Assembly (NCBI GenBank): GCA_024760905.1
Contig: CM045746.1
Span: 11,586,466-11,650,465 of the forward strand
From: Plotosus lineatus
Taxonomy: Eukaryota > Chordata > Actinopteri > Siluriformes > Plotosidae
Length of the DNA stretch: 64,000 nt
Direction of reading: 5' to 3'
Each line of letters opens with the position of its first letter. The first letter of the stretch is position 1. Below the pieces are notes generated by a model that did no database searches, was not told the DNA's origin, and saw nothing but the letters and a program-made list of their open reading frames with translations. A program made the position numbers and the translations under genes. Positions 11,756 through 21,019 of this stretch are shown here, piece after piece.

Positions 11756-13290
11756 GTCCTTCTCAAAAAATTAACATTGTAATAACGTTCATTATTTTCT
11801 GTAATATACTGATAAACATTACACTTTCATATATTTTAGATTCATTACACACGACTGAAGTAGTTCAAGCCTTTTATTGTTTTAATATTGATCATTTTGG
11901 CAAAAAAAGTAAAGAATAAAAAAAAATCCCAATCTAAAAAAATTAGCATATTTCAGCTGACCAATTAAAAAAAAAAGTGTTTTTAATACAAAAAAAGTCA
12001 ACCTTCAAATAATTATGTTGAGTTCTGCACTCAATACTTGGTCGGGAATCCTTTTGCTGAAATGACAGCTTCAGTGCGGCGTTGCATGGAGGCAATCAGC
12101 CTGTGGCACTGCTGAGGTGTTATGGAGGCCCAGGATGCTTCGATAGCGGCCTTAAGCTCATCCAGTGTTGGGTCTGGTGTCTCTCAACTTTCTCTTCACA
12201 ATATCCCACAGATTCTCTATGGGGTTCAGGTCAGGAGAGTTGGCAGGCCAATTGAGCACAGTAATACCATGGTCAGTAAACCATTTAGCAGTGGTTTTGG
12301 CACTGTGAGCAGGTGCCAGGTCGTGCTGAAAAATGAAATCTTCATCTCCATAAAGCTTTTCAGCAGATGGAAGCATGAAGTGCTCCAAAATCTCCTGATA
12401 AAACATAGTGGACCAACACCAGCAGCTGACATGGCACCCCAGACCATCACTGACTGTGGCTACTTGACACTGGACTTCAGGCATTTTGGCATTTCCTTCT
12501 CCCCAGTCTTCCTCCAGACTCTGGCACCTTGATTTCCGAATGACATGCAAAATTTGCTTTCATCCGAAAAAAGTACTTTGGACCACTGAGCAACAACAGT
12601 CCAGTGCTGCTTCTCTGTAGCCCAGGTCAGGCGCTTCTGCCGCTGTTTCTGGTTCAAAAGTGGCTTGACCTGGGGAATGCGGCACCTGCAGCCCAGTCCA
12701 CTGCTTCCACAGGTCCCCCAAGGTCTTGAATTGGCCCTTCTCCACAATCTTCCTCAGGGTCCGGTCACCTCTTCTGGTTGTGCAGCGTTTTCTGCCACAC
12801 TTTTTCCTTCCCACAGACGTCCCACTGAGGTGTTATACAGTATATTCCATCTAAAGAATGATATCTTGATACAGCACTCTGGGAACAGCCGATTCGCTCA
12901 GAGATTTCTTTCTGTGTCTTACCCTCTTGCTTGATGGTGTCAATGATGGCCTTCTGGACAGCAGTCAGGTCAGCAGTCTTACCCATGATTGCGCTTTTGA
13001 GTAATGAACCAGGCTGGGTTTTTAAAAGCCTCAGGAATCTTTTACAGGTGTTTAGAGTTAATTGGTTGATTCAGATGATTAGGTTAATAGCTCGTTTAGA
13101 CTACCTTTTCATCATATGCTATTTTTTTAAGATAGGAATTTTGGGTTCATCAATATTAAAACAATAAAAGACCTGAAATATTTCAGTTGGTGTGCAATGA
13201 ATCTAAAATATATGAAAGATTAACTTTTTATCTTTAACATTACAGAAAATAATGAACTTTATCACAATATGCTAATTTTTTGAGAAGGAC
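11756..13290 (-). mobile_element. Tc1-like DNA transposon
   Basis: A 1535-bp element bounded by TA on both sides (11754-11755 and 13291-13292). The inverted ends begin GTCCTTCTCAAAAAATTA and extend, with differences, through TTCATTATTTTCTGTAAT. Length, TA target and a single central transposase gene on the - strand fit Tc1. It sits in the AT-rich centre of the palindromic element, 17 bp beyond the target duplication of LINE A. Confidence 0.9.
12158..12986 (-). pseudogene. Tc1-family transposase, broken
   Basis: The start reads MGKTADLTAVQKAIIDTIK with the N-terminal helix-turn-helix (KEISERIGCSQSAVSR). Then the frame shifts to a GRKRCTTRRGDRTLRKIV segment and shifts again to the catalytic core FIFQHDLAPAH...NPIENLW. 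There are 34 residues between the second catalytic Asp and the Glu, which is the DD34E signature of Tc1 transposases. A 31-bp block at 12832-12862 interrupts the DNA-binding region. It also occurs inverted at 14868-14898. At least two frameshifts make the gene non-functional. Confidence 0.88.
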
Positions 13291-13527
13291 TAATGTATAT
13301 ATGTATGTACGAGAGCTGTGCAATGAAACCGGTTTATCTGTTTAGACCGGTTCTAACATGCAAACAGAGTATTGCAATACTCTGAAGCAAAACCGATTTT
13401 TTGACATGCAATTCAGTGAATATGAAGTTTCAATAGAAAGTCTTTTTCGTAGAGCAAATATAAGTAAAAATAAAAGGACAGGACAAAGTATTGAGCACTC
13501 TCTTACGGAAGAATCTACTCAGAAAAT

Positions 13528-13539
<12 letters not shown>

Positions 13540-13609
<70 letters not shown>
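13540..13609. repeat. (AT)n(AC)n compound microsatellite
   Basis: About 17 AT units followed by about 17 AC units, next to a copy of the repeat sequence that also forms part of the hairpin near 20.8 kb. Long open frames across it are artefacts. Confidence 0.95.
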
Positions 13610-13612
<3 letters not shown>

Positions 13613-13918
13613 AACTGTTTGATTTTTCCAGTCTGAATCCTGTGGGCTGTACACCTGAGAGCATATTAAAAGTTCGAATTAGAGGGTTTGAATGCGAGGA
13701 AGATGAATATTGCAGTTTAAAAATGCACACAGTGCAATCTTGTTCTGCTTTCATGCCTTTCAGATGTACAGAATTTTGCCCCATATTGGTGGCTAGAGTA
13801 AATTAGTGTCATTGTGGCTTTGACAGCTTTTAAAATGTGGGTTAATGAAAAACTTCTAATAGCAGACTACACAGAGTCCACAGAGCAATCACAGAGAACA
13901 CAGTCAGGAAATTCTGTG

Positions 13919-13945
13919 TGCGTGTGTGTGTGTGCGCGCGTGTAG
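13919..13945 (+). promoter_or_regulatory. TG-repeat 3' splice site of SPOCK3
   Basis: The acceptor of the exon at 13946 is a TG/CG run (TGCGTGTGTGTGTGTGCGCG) ending in TGTAG. There is no ordinary pyrimidine tract directly upstream. Confidence 0.75.
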
Positions 13946-14050
13946 AGTGCAGTGATGCTGAACTAAACAAAGTGGTGAGCAGACTGAGAGACTGGAGCAG
14001 AGATGTGTACGAGAACAACATGAGGCTCAAGCTCTCAAAGCCAGAAATGA
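13946..14050 (+). CDS. spock3: SPOCK3 exon: start of the SPARC-type calcium-binding module
   Basis: Encodes (E)CSDAELNKVVSRLRDW followed by SRDVYENNMRLKLSKPEM and one base of the next codon. The C(S/T)D.E...V..RL.DW pattern is the first helix of the testican extracellular calcium-binding module, where mammalian proteins have CSDLEF or CTDKEL. The exon enters in phase 1 with AG completing a Glu codon, and leaves in phase 1 at a strong donor, GTAAGT. The stretch after DW is a variable, basic linker in the family. Confidence 0.92.
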
Positions 14051-14145
14051 GTAAGTTACGATCCACATGCGAAAACAGTTCAATCTTAACAATAAAACAC
14101 AGACACAGGAAGATTATTCATACATCATCGAATTGATTAAACTCT

Positions 14146-14146
14146 C

Positions 14147-14178
<32 letters not shown>

Positions 14179-14187
14179 TGTGTGTAG
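14146..14187 (+). promoter_or_regulatory. TG-repeat 3' splice site of SPOCK3
   Basis: About 20 TG units, with one TATG interruption, run directly into the AG at 14186-14187. The whole region where a pyrimidine tract is expected is microsatellite. Confidence 0.8.
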
Positions 14188-14409
14188 CTGTGGACATGAA
14201 CAGGCCACCTGTCTGTAAAGGCTTCCTGAGCTGGATGTTCACCAGACTGGACATGAACTTTGACCTTCACTTGGACCAGTCTGAACTTGCTAGCTTGGTT
14301 TCCAAGAAAGACAACATATGCACAAAGGCTTTCCTCAGGTCATGTGACTTGGGCCGGGATCAGCTCATCTCCAGCAAAGAGTGGTGCTCTTGCTTCCAGA
14401 GACACCAGG
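14188..14409 (+). CDS. spock3: SPOCK3 exon: paired EF-hands of the calcium-binding module
   Basis: Encodes 73 residues after a split Thr codon. They include VCKGFLSWMFTRLDMNFDLH, LDQSEL, CTKAFLRSCD and DQLISSKEWCSCFQRHQ. The first EF-hand loop is D-M-N-F-D-L-H-L-D-Q-S-E, with acidic or polar residues at the calcium positions and Glu at position 12. The second loop starts at the Asp of SCD and ends with the Glu of KEW. Cysteines are placed as in SPARC-type modules, where a disulphide braces the second hand. The exon ends in phase 1 at donor GTAAAC. A SINE begins only about 20 bp into the following intron. Confidence 0.95.
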
Positions 14410-14429
14410 GTAAACAAAAGAGGACTGCT

Positions 14430-14755
14430 GTTCTTCTTTTCCACTTTTTCAGGGGTCACCACAGTGAATCACTTGATTCGCACATTTGATTTGGCATAGG
14501 ATTTTACGTCGAATGCCTTTCCTGACAACCCTTTAGCCAGGGACAGAAAAACACTGACGGCTTTTTCTTTACGAAAGTCAGCAATGGTTCTTTTACATGA
14601 ACCTCTCACCATAGACAGTGAGAGACATGGCCGGCCTTTGATAACCCAGTTAGCTGCACTGTGGGGACAGTGACAACTTGTTGATAGTGGAGCTTGAACC
14701 CCCAACCTTAGGATCAGTGATCCAGCACCTTTTACCACCAGGCCAGTAGTGGTTG
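14430..14755 (-). mobile_element. SINE family B1 in a short SPOCK3 intron
   Basis: A reverse-strand copy with the shared tail (read on the + strand as TTTCAGGGGTCACCACAG), the middle segment with GGATTTTACGTCGAATGCC and a decayed tRNA-like head ending near CCAGGCCAGTAGTGG. It fills more than half of the 599-bp intron 14410-15008. No clear target duplication was seen. Confidence 0.8.
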
Positions 14756-14972
14756 CCAAAAAAATGCACACAATGGTATAAAGAGGCAAGAAATGCAACT
14801 GGGCCTGATTTCTTTCTATGATAGACAGTAGATTCATGAAACGCTCGAAAATTGATTTTGATTAATGATCATTCTTTAGATGGAATATACTGTATAACTA
14901 CTGATGCACTTCTCGACTTCCTGTATCATATCTCCAGTGCCACGGCTTGTGCTGATTTGAGGTTTTGCAATA

Positions 14973-14975
<3 letters not shown>

Positions 14976-15008
<33 letters not shown>
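14976..15008 (+). promoter_or_regulatory. Poly(T) 3' splice site of SPOCK3
   Basis: An uninterrupted run of about 31 T followed by AG at 15007-15008, directly before the coding exon. The length of this homopolymer could differ between assemblies. Confidence 0.85.
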
Positions 15009-15009
<1 letters not shown>

Positions 15010-15071
15010 GTCTCCCTGTCAATCAGAGATTACTAACATCCACAAGCAACAAGCTAGGAAGAAACTACTGG
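15009..15071 (+). CDS. spock3: SPOCK3 exon: linker to the thyroglobulin domain
   Basis: A 63-base exon encoding (E)SPCQSEITNIHKQQARKKLLG with split codons at both ends (phase 1 in, phase 1 out). It matches the mammalian testican linker with PCQ.E...IQK and KKLLG, which closes the calcium-binding module and leads into the thyroglobulin type-1 domain. The donor is GTGAGT. Confidence 0.92.
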
Positions 15072-15539
15072 GTGAGTGACATCCCTCTCTCCCCCCTCCC
15101 TTTCTTATTATATTTAAAGAGACACTTTGGACTCTTTCTGTGCCTTGAACCTTGGAAAATCTGTGTAAACCTGTAAAAATGTCTATATAGACTTAAACAA
15201 CAGCTCAGATAAACACATTTAACAATTCTATAATTACGTGCCACCTTCAATTTTTCAGTCATGTTTTAAAAATCACACCAAACTTTGAATTAAAGTCTTT
15301 TAGAGGAACAAAGAGTAACTCAGAGCATTTAAGGTGTCAAGCTCGAAAACAGTAACAACTAACCAGAAGAAATAAACATGAACTGTGAATATGATTGTTA
15401 GATATAATAACTTCAGTGTGGTTTTTATCCTTTAACAGGATGCTGCACAGCGATTGTGTGATCTTGCTGAGAGAAGTGTTAGTAGTGGCAGTGGTTCCAT
15501 TTCCTGCTTTTTAAGTAGTCTCTTTATGTGCATATGTAG

Positions 15540-15677
15540 GTCAGTACGTCCCCTCCTGCGATGAAGACGGCTTCTATAAGCCTCACCAGTGCCATGGCAG
15601 CAGTGGACAGTGCTGGTGTGTGGATCGCTATGGAAACGAGGTTGCTGGGTCACGCAAGATGGGCACGGCTGAATGCG
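15540..15677 (+). CDS. spock3: SPOCK3 exon: thyroglobulin type-1 domain
   Basis: Encodes (G)[19 protein letters not shown], then [20 protein letters not shown] and MGTAEC. It has the complete thyroglobulin type-1 signature: QC, then CWCVD.YG.E..GSR, then C. Such domains can inhibit cysteine proteases. In testicans the module sits between the calcium-binding module and the acidic tail. VDRYGNEV is closest to SPOCK3 among the three testicans as I know them. Phase 1 in and out. The acceptor is ATATGTAG and the donor GTGGGC. The next intron is 13.6 kb and consists largely of mobile elements. Confidence 0.95.
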
Positions 15678-15747
15678 GTGGGCATCTTAAAGCACTTCAT
15701 GTGATGCTTTCTTTAAATTCTGGACAGAAGTAAATGGATATAAATTT

Positions 15748-15782
<35 letters not shown>

Positions 15783-15785
<3 letters not shown>

Positions 15786-16134
15786 GGGCAGTGGTGGTCT
15801 AGTGGTATAGGGCGCTGGATCGCTGATCCAAAGGTTGGGGGTTCAAGTCCCACTCTCCACAAGGTTGTCACTGCCCCCCCCAGTGCGGCTAACTGGGTTA
15901 TCAAAGGCGGGCCATGTCTCTCACTGTCTATGGTGAGAGGCATGTAAAAGAACCATTGCTGACTTTCGTAAAGAGTAGGCTGCAAAGTCGTCAGCGTGTT
16001 TCTGTCCCTTGCTAAAAGGGTTGTGACAGGAAGGGCATCCGACATAAAAACCTCTGCCAAAATGAAAATGTGCGAATCAGATGATTTGCTGTGGCGACTC
16101 CCGAGTAAAAGGGAAAAAGCCGAAAGGAAGACAG

Positions 16135-16137
<3 letters not shown>
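15783..16137 (+). mobile_element. SINE family B1, most complete copy
   Basis: Full-length layout: a tRNA-like head with A-box-like TGGTCTAGTGGTATAGGGCG and B-box-like GGTTCAAGTCCC; a spacer; a segment GGGTTGTGACAGGAAGGGCA that resembles the 5' region of LINE A; and a 3' tail from GATGATTTGCTGTGG to GCCGAAAGGA that resembles the 3' end of LINE A. TA microsatellites lie on both sides (15757-15780 and 16138-16172). Confidence 0.88.
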
Positions 16138-16198
<61 letters not shown>

Positions 16199-16200
16199 TA
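16138..16200. repeat. (TA)n(CA)n microsatellite at a SINE tail
   Basis: Continues directly from the 3' end of the B1 SINE and abuts the left end of a Tigger-like element at 16201. Confidence 0.95.
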
Positions 16201-16524
16201 CAGTATGCCTATGACTATTCGTGGTTTTGCACCTACGGTTTGAGTATTCGCTGACTGCCGAGCAACTGGCACGTGATTCAAATTCAGCCAATGGCTGTCC
16301 TCCTTTCTCCTGATTGGTTGAGCTCATGTCCCGCCTCTTTTTCCCCCCTCATTCACACACAAGTTGTCAATGAGCCTCTTTTTTTTGTGTGTGTTTTAAT
16401 TACCAGTTAAGCTCTATACCACTCAAACGCTATGCCTCTTCTCTGGCTAAGCAATAGAAAATGCTGGATGTCTCTTCTGAAGAAATAAGACTTTCTCCTG
16501 AGAAACGACAGTTTTCTCTGAACT

Positions 16525-19049
16525 TCTTTTCCTTTTGGCTGTCCCCTTCAGGGGTCACCACAGCAAACCATCCGCCTCCATCTCCCCCTGTCCTCTGCAT
16601 CTTCTCTTACTCCAATGACCTTCATGTCTTCCTTCACCACATCTATAAATATCTTCTTTGAGCTTCCTGTAGGCCTTCTGCCTGTAGTTCCAACCTCAGA
16701 ATCCTACTGCCAATATACTCACTATCCCTCCTCTGTACATGTCCAAACCATCTCAATCTAGCCTCTCTGACTTGGTCTCCAAAACATCTTACATGGGCTG
16801 TCCCTCTGATGTATTAATTTCTGATCCTATCCATCCTCATTACTCCCAGAGAGAACCTCAGCATTTTCATCTCTGCTACCTCCAGCTCTGCCTCCTGCCT
16901 TTTCCTCAGCGCCACTGTTTCTAAGCCATACAACATCGCTGGCCTCACCACCGTCTTGTACACTTTTCCTTTCATTCTTGCTGACATTCTCCTATCGTAC
17001 ATCACACCAGACACTTTTCTCCAACCATTCCAGCCTACCTGCACACGCTTCACCTCTTTTCCACACTCTCCATTGCTCTGGATTGTTGAGCCCAGGTACT
17101 TAAAATCCTCAACCTTCGTTATCTCTGCTCCCTGTAACATCACCGTTCCTCCTGGGTCCTTCTCATTCACATACATGTATTCTGATTTTCTGAGGCAAAC
17201 CTTCATTCCTCTACTTTCCAGGGCATACCTCCACCCTTCTAGATTTTCCACCACTTGTTCTCTGCTCTCACGACAGATCACAATGTCATCTGCAAACATA
17301 GTCCATGGAGATTCTTGTGTAACCCCATCTGGCAGCCTGTCCATCACCATCGCAAACAAGAAGGGGCTCAGAGCTGATCCTTGATGCAGTCCCACCTCCA
17401 CCTTGAATTCATCGGTCACGCCAACAGCACACCTCACCACTGTCTTACATCTTTCTACTTTCTGCTCCTCAATGGTCACCTCTTCTACTCTTTTTTCTCT
17501 CTCTCTCATTTTCCCTCATTCATCAGCTCTTCAAAGTACTCTTTCCATCTTCCCAGCACACTTCTGTCATCAGTCAATACATTTCCCGCTGTCCTTTAGC
17601 AATCTTCCCATCTCTATTTCTCTGCTGTGCCAACCTGTATAGATCATTTTCTCCCTCCTTACTGTCCAACCTATCATACAAGTCATCATACACCCTCTGT
17701 TTGGCCTTAGCCACTGTTACTTTCGCCTTACGCTGTGTCTCCTTGTACTCCTGTTTACTCTCTTTGGTCCTCTCAATGTCCCACTTCTTAGCTAACCTCT
17801 TCCTTTGTACACACTCCGGCACTTCCTCATTCCACCACCAAGTCTCCTTATCTACTTTCCTTCCAGAGGACACACCAAGTACTCTCCTACCTGTGTCCCT
17901 GATCACATATGCTGTGGTTGTCCAGTCATCTGGAAGGACTTCCTGACCACCCAAAGCCTGTTTCAACTCCTCCTTGAAGACAACACGACCCTCTTCCTTT
18001 TTCAACTTCCACCACTTTGTTTTCTGCTCTGCCTTTGCCTTCTTCACCTCCCTCACCATCAGCGTCATCCTGCATACCACCATCCTATGCTGTTTGGCAA
18101 CACTCTCACCAACTACTACTTTGCAGTCACTGTCTTCCTTCAAATTACATTGCCTACACAAGATGTAGTCTACCTGTGTGCTCCACTTTTATAAGTTACC
18201 CTATGCTCCTGTTTCTTCTTGAAGAATGTATTTACCATTTCCATCCTTTTTGCAAAATCGATCAACATCTGTCCTTCTGTGTTCCTGTCCTGGATACCAA
18301 ACCTGCCCATCACTTCCTCGTCCCCTCGGTTTCCTGCACCAACGTGTCTTTTGAGGCCTGCACCAATGACCACTCTTTCACCTCTGGGGGTACTTTGCAT
18401 CACTTCATCTAACTCACTCCAGAATCTCTCCTTCTCTTTTAGCTCACATCCTGTCTGTGGGGCATAAGCACGAACAACATTGAACATCATGCCTTCAATT
18501 TCTAACTTGAGACTCATCACTCTGTCTGACACTCTTTTCAATTCTAGAACATTCCTGACAAACCCCTCCTTCAGGATGACTCCTACTCCATTTCTCTTCC
18601 CATCCACACCAATGATAAAACAGCGTAAACCCTGCTCCTAAGCTTTTAGCTTTGCTACCTTTCCACCTGGTCTCCTGAACCCACAGTATGTCCACCTTCC
18701 TCCTCTCATCATGTCATCATCTTTTCCTTGCATAGTTCCAACATTCAAAGTCCATACTCTCAGTCCTAGACTTGTGCCTTTCCTCTTCGCTCTCTGCCTT
18801 CGGACATGCCTCCCACCTCTCCTTATTTGACGTCTTCGACCAACAGTAGTCCAATTTCCATCAGCACCCTATTGGTTGACAGCACTGACGGCGGTCATTG
18901 GCCTCGACCGATCCAGTATGAGATTAGTCTTTATGGTTTGCATTTTGTATTGTGACAAAAGTTTTACGCCGGATGCCCTTCCTGTCGCAACCCTCTGCAT
19001 TTCTCCGGGTTTGGGACCGGCATAAGGGGGAGAGACACTGGTTAGTGCC
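16525..19049 (-). mobile_element. LINE A copy 2, internally deleted
   Basis: The same family and orientation as the 8.6-11.7 kb copy, with the same 3' tail region and the same 5' end (GGATGCCCTTCCTGTCGCAA on the + strand). About 0.5 kb of the reverse transcriptase (corresponding to roughly 9555-10085 of copy 1) is missing near 17455. A 9-bp target duplication is recognisable. Confidence 0.85.
16814..18695 (-). pseudogene. LINE A copy 2 endonuclease/RT remnants
   Basis: Open pieces at 18495-18695 and 18170-18607 (endonuclease, with VQETRWKGSK in the upstream piece), 17574-18161 (end of the endonuclease and linker) and 16814-17509 (FADDIVICRESREQ, then FKYLGSTIQSNGE). The catalytic FADD box is kept, but the fingers and palm region before it is deleted and several frames are shifted. 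Not functional. Confidence 0.82.
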
Positions 19050-19059
19050 CTCTGAACTG

Positions 19060-20090
19060 TTGTATTAAAATCTTTTTCAATTATTATTCCAGTCCAGTAC
19101 CCAAGTTCATGTTTATTCCTGAGATTTTATGTTCTGTAGCATGTTTAACAAACGATACCAAAAGGATAAACTTTATTACAGTCCTCTTCATGTCCTTTTA
19201 CATTGAAGTTGGAGTGACGTTTCCAAGATGGCGCTGCCCAGATGGCGACATCGCGGAGTTCTCTGAGTGTTTTTGTTCATTTTAATTTGTTTTATTTGTT
19301 GTTTTGTTTGTTCTTGTTTTGTACTATGCTCGTCTACGACCGGTCGACTTTACTACAGCAATAAGATCGGAGTATCTTTGGGCGTGTATAACTAAGCAGA
19401 GCTAATATGCTATGGTAGGCAGCTCGATACGAACCGCACCCCAGCTAGCAATAAGCCCAGGCGGGAAGGGGCCGAACGACGACTCTGGCGCTTGGGATTG
19501 CAGGGGATGAACGCTGTGTAGCTGGCTGGTATAATCGCCTTATTAGGTGTACTCTCATCGAGCCATGTTTCACAGAAACACAGTCCTGTAGATCCCTCTT
19601 CGCTGCAATCTGAGCACGAAGCTCATCCATCTTGTTTCGCAGGGACTGAACATTTTCAAGCAGTATGGCCGGAAGTGCGAACCAAGCCTCAGAGAACTCC
19701 ACCTGGGCGGTTAGCATTGAGCTCCCATAGCATAGCAGCTCACAATAGAAGTTGTTGCGTGCTTAGTTGCTCAAAGCTGCTCATAGCTGTAGTAGGGTCG
19801 ACCGATCATAGACAAGCATAGTGCAAAACATGAATAAACAAATAAAACAAATTAAAACGAACAAAGAAACAATTTGACTCTGAGAACTCCGCGACGTTGC
19901 CCTCTAGGCAGCGCCATCTTGGAGACGTCACTCCAAGTTCAATGTAAAAGGACATGAAGTGTAATAAAGTTTATCCTTTTGGTATCATTTGTTAAACATG
20001 CTACAGAACATAAACGCTCACGCACAAACATTCTCAGAATTAACTTAGGTCCTGTACTGGAATAATAGTTGATAAAGACTTTAAAACGAA
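19060..20090. repeat. Large foldback with arms of about 250-300 bp
   Basis: The arms at about 19065-19355 and 19785-20090 are inverted copies. Shared words include TTTGTTAAACATGCTACAGA, TTTATCCTTTTGGTATC and CAAGATGGCGCTGCC in mirror order. The inner part of each arm looks like the 5' leader of an L2-type LINE, and the two leaders face each other. The right one continues on the - strand into the fragment at 19445-19717. Confidence 0.7.
19445..19717 (-). pseudogene. L2-like LINE endonuclease start, fragment
   Basis: Contains LPAILLENVQSLRNKMDELR then AQIAAKRDLQDC, the characteristic opening of the endonuclease protein of fish L2/CR1-type LINEs. The frame then degenerates. The fragment lies inside the foldback of element F2 and cannot be functional. 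Confidence 0.6.
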
Positions 20091-20761
20091 TGCTTTACAA
20101 TAGTATATGCTGTATATAATGTTTATATTTTATCATAAAAGATGAAACATTCCTGTGCAGGTTTTGGTTGGTCACTGGAAAACTAGACAAATATGCCAGA
20201 ATGGTTCTTATCATACTAAGACATGAGCTACAAAATGGAACCAATAATTTATAATTAATAATTTCAAACCTGATACCCACCTTGCTGTGATGAGTCACAT
20301 GTGAGAAATATCGTCACCATGTATCAGATCGTTTGGTTCAGCACCATCACTCTGAAAGCTGAAGCTTAACATACAGATAAATTAAGCTATTGTTTCTTTA
20401 TAGTTCATGCCATAAGCTATTAATTAGTTTTAATCTGTGTGAATTTGTGTGTGTGCAAACTCATCTGATCCATGCTTCTGTGACTGTATGTTCTCTTCTG
20501 ACAATCTAATAGAAAGAGCTGCAAACACACTTCCTGTACATGTCTGTCTTTGCTCTCTCAGAGTAGTGCTACCGCCCAATACAAAGAAATATTCAGTGGA
20601 TATTTCAATGGAATTAGAAATGTAATAGTTTGAATACAAACTACACTTGATGCCCCCTTGTGTGTTTTTTATTTGTAATCAGGATTTTGTAAAAAAAACT
20701 ACATACATACGCACACACATATATATATACATATATATATATACATATATATATATATATG

Positions 20762-20967
20762 ATTTTCTGAGTAGATCCTTCCGTAGGAGAGTGCTCAATA
20801 CTTTTTGGTAGAGCAAATAACAAAAATAAAAGGACAGGACAAAGACTTTCTGTTGAAACTCCATTTATCACTACAGATCTGTTTCGTTTTTCACCACCCC
20901 TCGAAACAGATCTGTACTGATAAATGGAGTTTCAATAGAAAGTCTTTGTCCTGTCCTTTTATTTTTG

Positions 20968-20972
<5 letters not shown>
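20762..20972. repeat. Hairpin repeat with arms of about 70 bp
   Basis: The left arm (20815-20886) and the right arm (20902-20972) are near-perfect inverted copies around a 15-base loop. Both arms contain GGACAGGACAAAG, TTTCTNTTGAAACTCCATTT (N is G or A) and ACAGATCTGTTTCG. The flank at 20762-20803 recurs inverted at about 13486-13530. It ends in a (TA)n microsatellite. Probably a foldback MITE. Confidence 0.8.

Positions 20973-21011
<39 letters not shown>
20973..21011. repeat. (TA)n microsatellite
   Basis: About 19 TA units between the hairpin repeat and the 5' end of LINE B. Confidence 0.95.

Positions 21012-21012
<1 letters not shown>

Positions 21013-21019
<7 letters not shown>

Larger units (their letters stand above)
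8515..13413. mobile_element. Palindromic element split by a LINE and a Tc1
   Basis: The left arm (8515-8617) and the right arm (13313-13413) are inverted copies of about 100 bases. They share AATTGCATGTCAAAAAATC, GAGTATTGCAATACTC, TTAGAACCGGTCTAAACAG and ATTGCACAGCTCT in mirror order. Removing the LINE (8617-11721) and the Tc1 element (11756-13290) leaves an almost continuous palindrome with a short AT-rich centre. This is the form of a foldback MITE. No coding sequence belongs to it and no clear outer target duplication was seen. Confidence 0.75.
16201..20137. mobile_element. Tigger/pogo-like element F2, interrupted
   Basis: Begins CAGTATGCCTATGACTATTC after TA, an altered form of the family F end, and continues with family F internal sequence (GCCAATGGCTGTCC, CTCCTGATTGG). 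LINE A copy 2 lies within it, flanked by the 9-bp duplication CTCTGAACT (16516-16524 and 19050-19058). F sequence then resumes at GTTGTATTAAAATC and includes a large foldback. The match to the F3 copy at 55.5 kb fades near 20137, and the right terminal repeat is missing. Confidence 0.65.

Noticed and set aside
13515..13784. Long open frames of Ile/Tyr/Val/Cys over TA/CA tracts (also at 15713-16327, 20641-21163, 38088-38484)
   Set aside because: They are translations of microsatellites and have no independent support.
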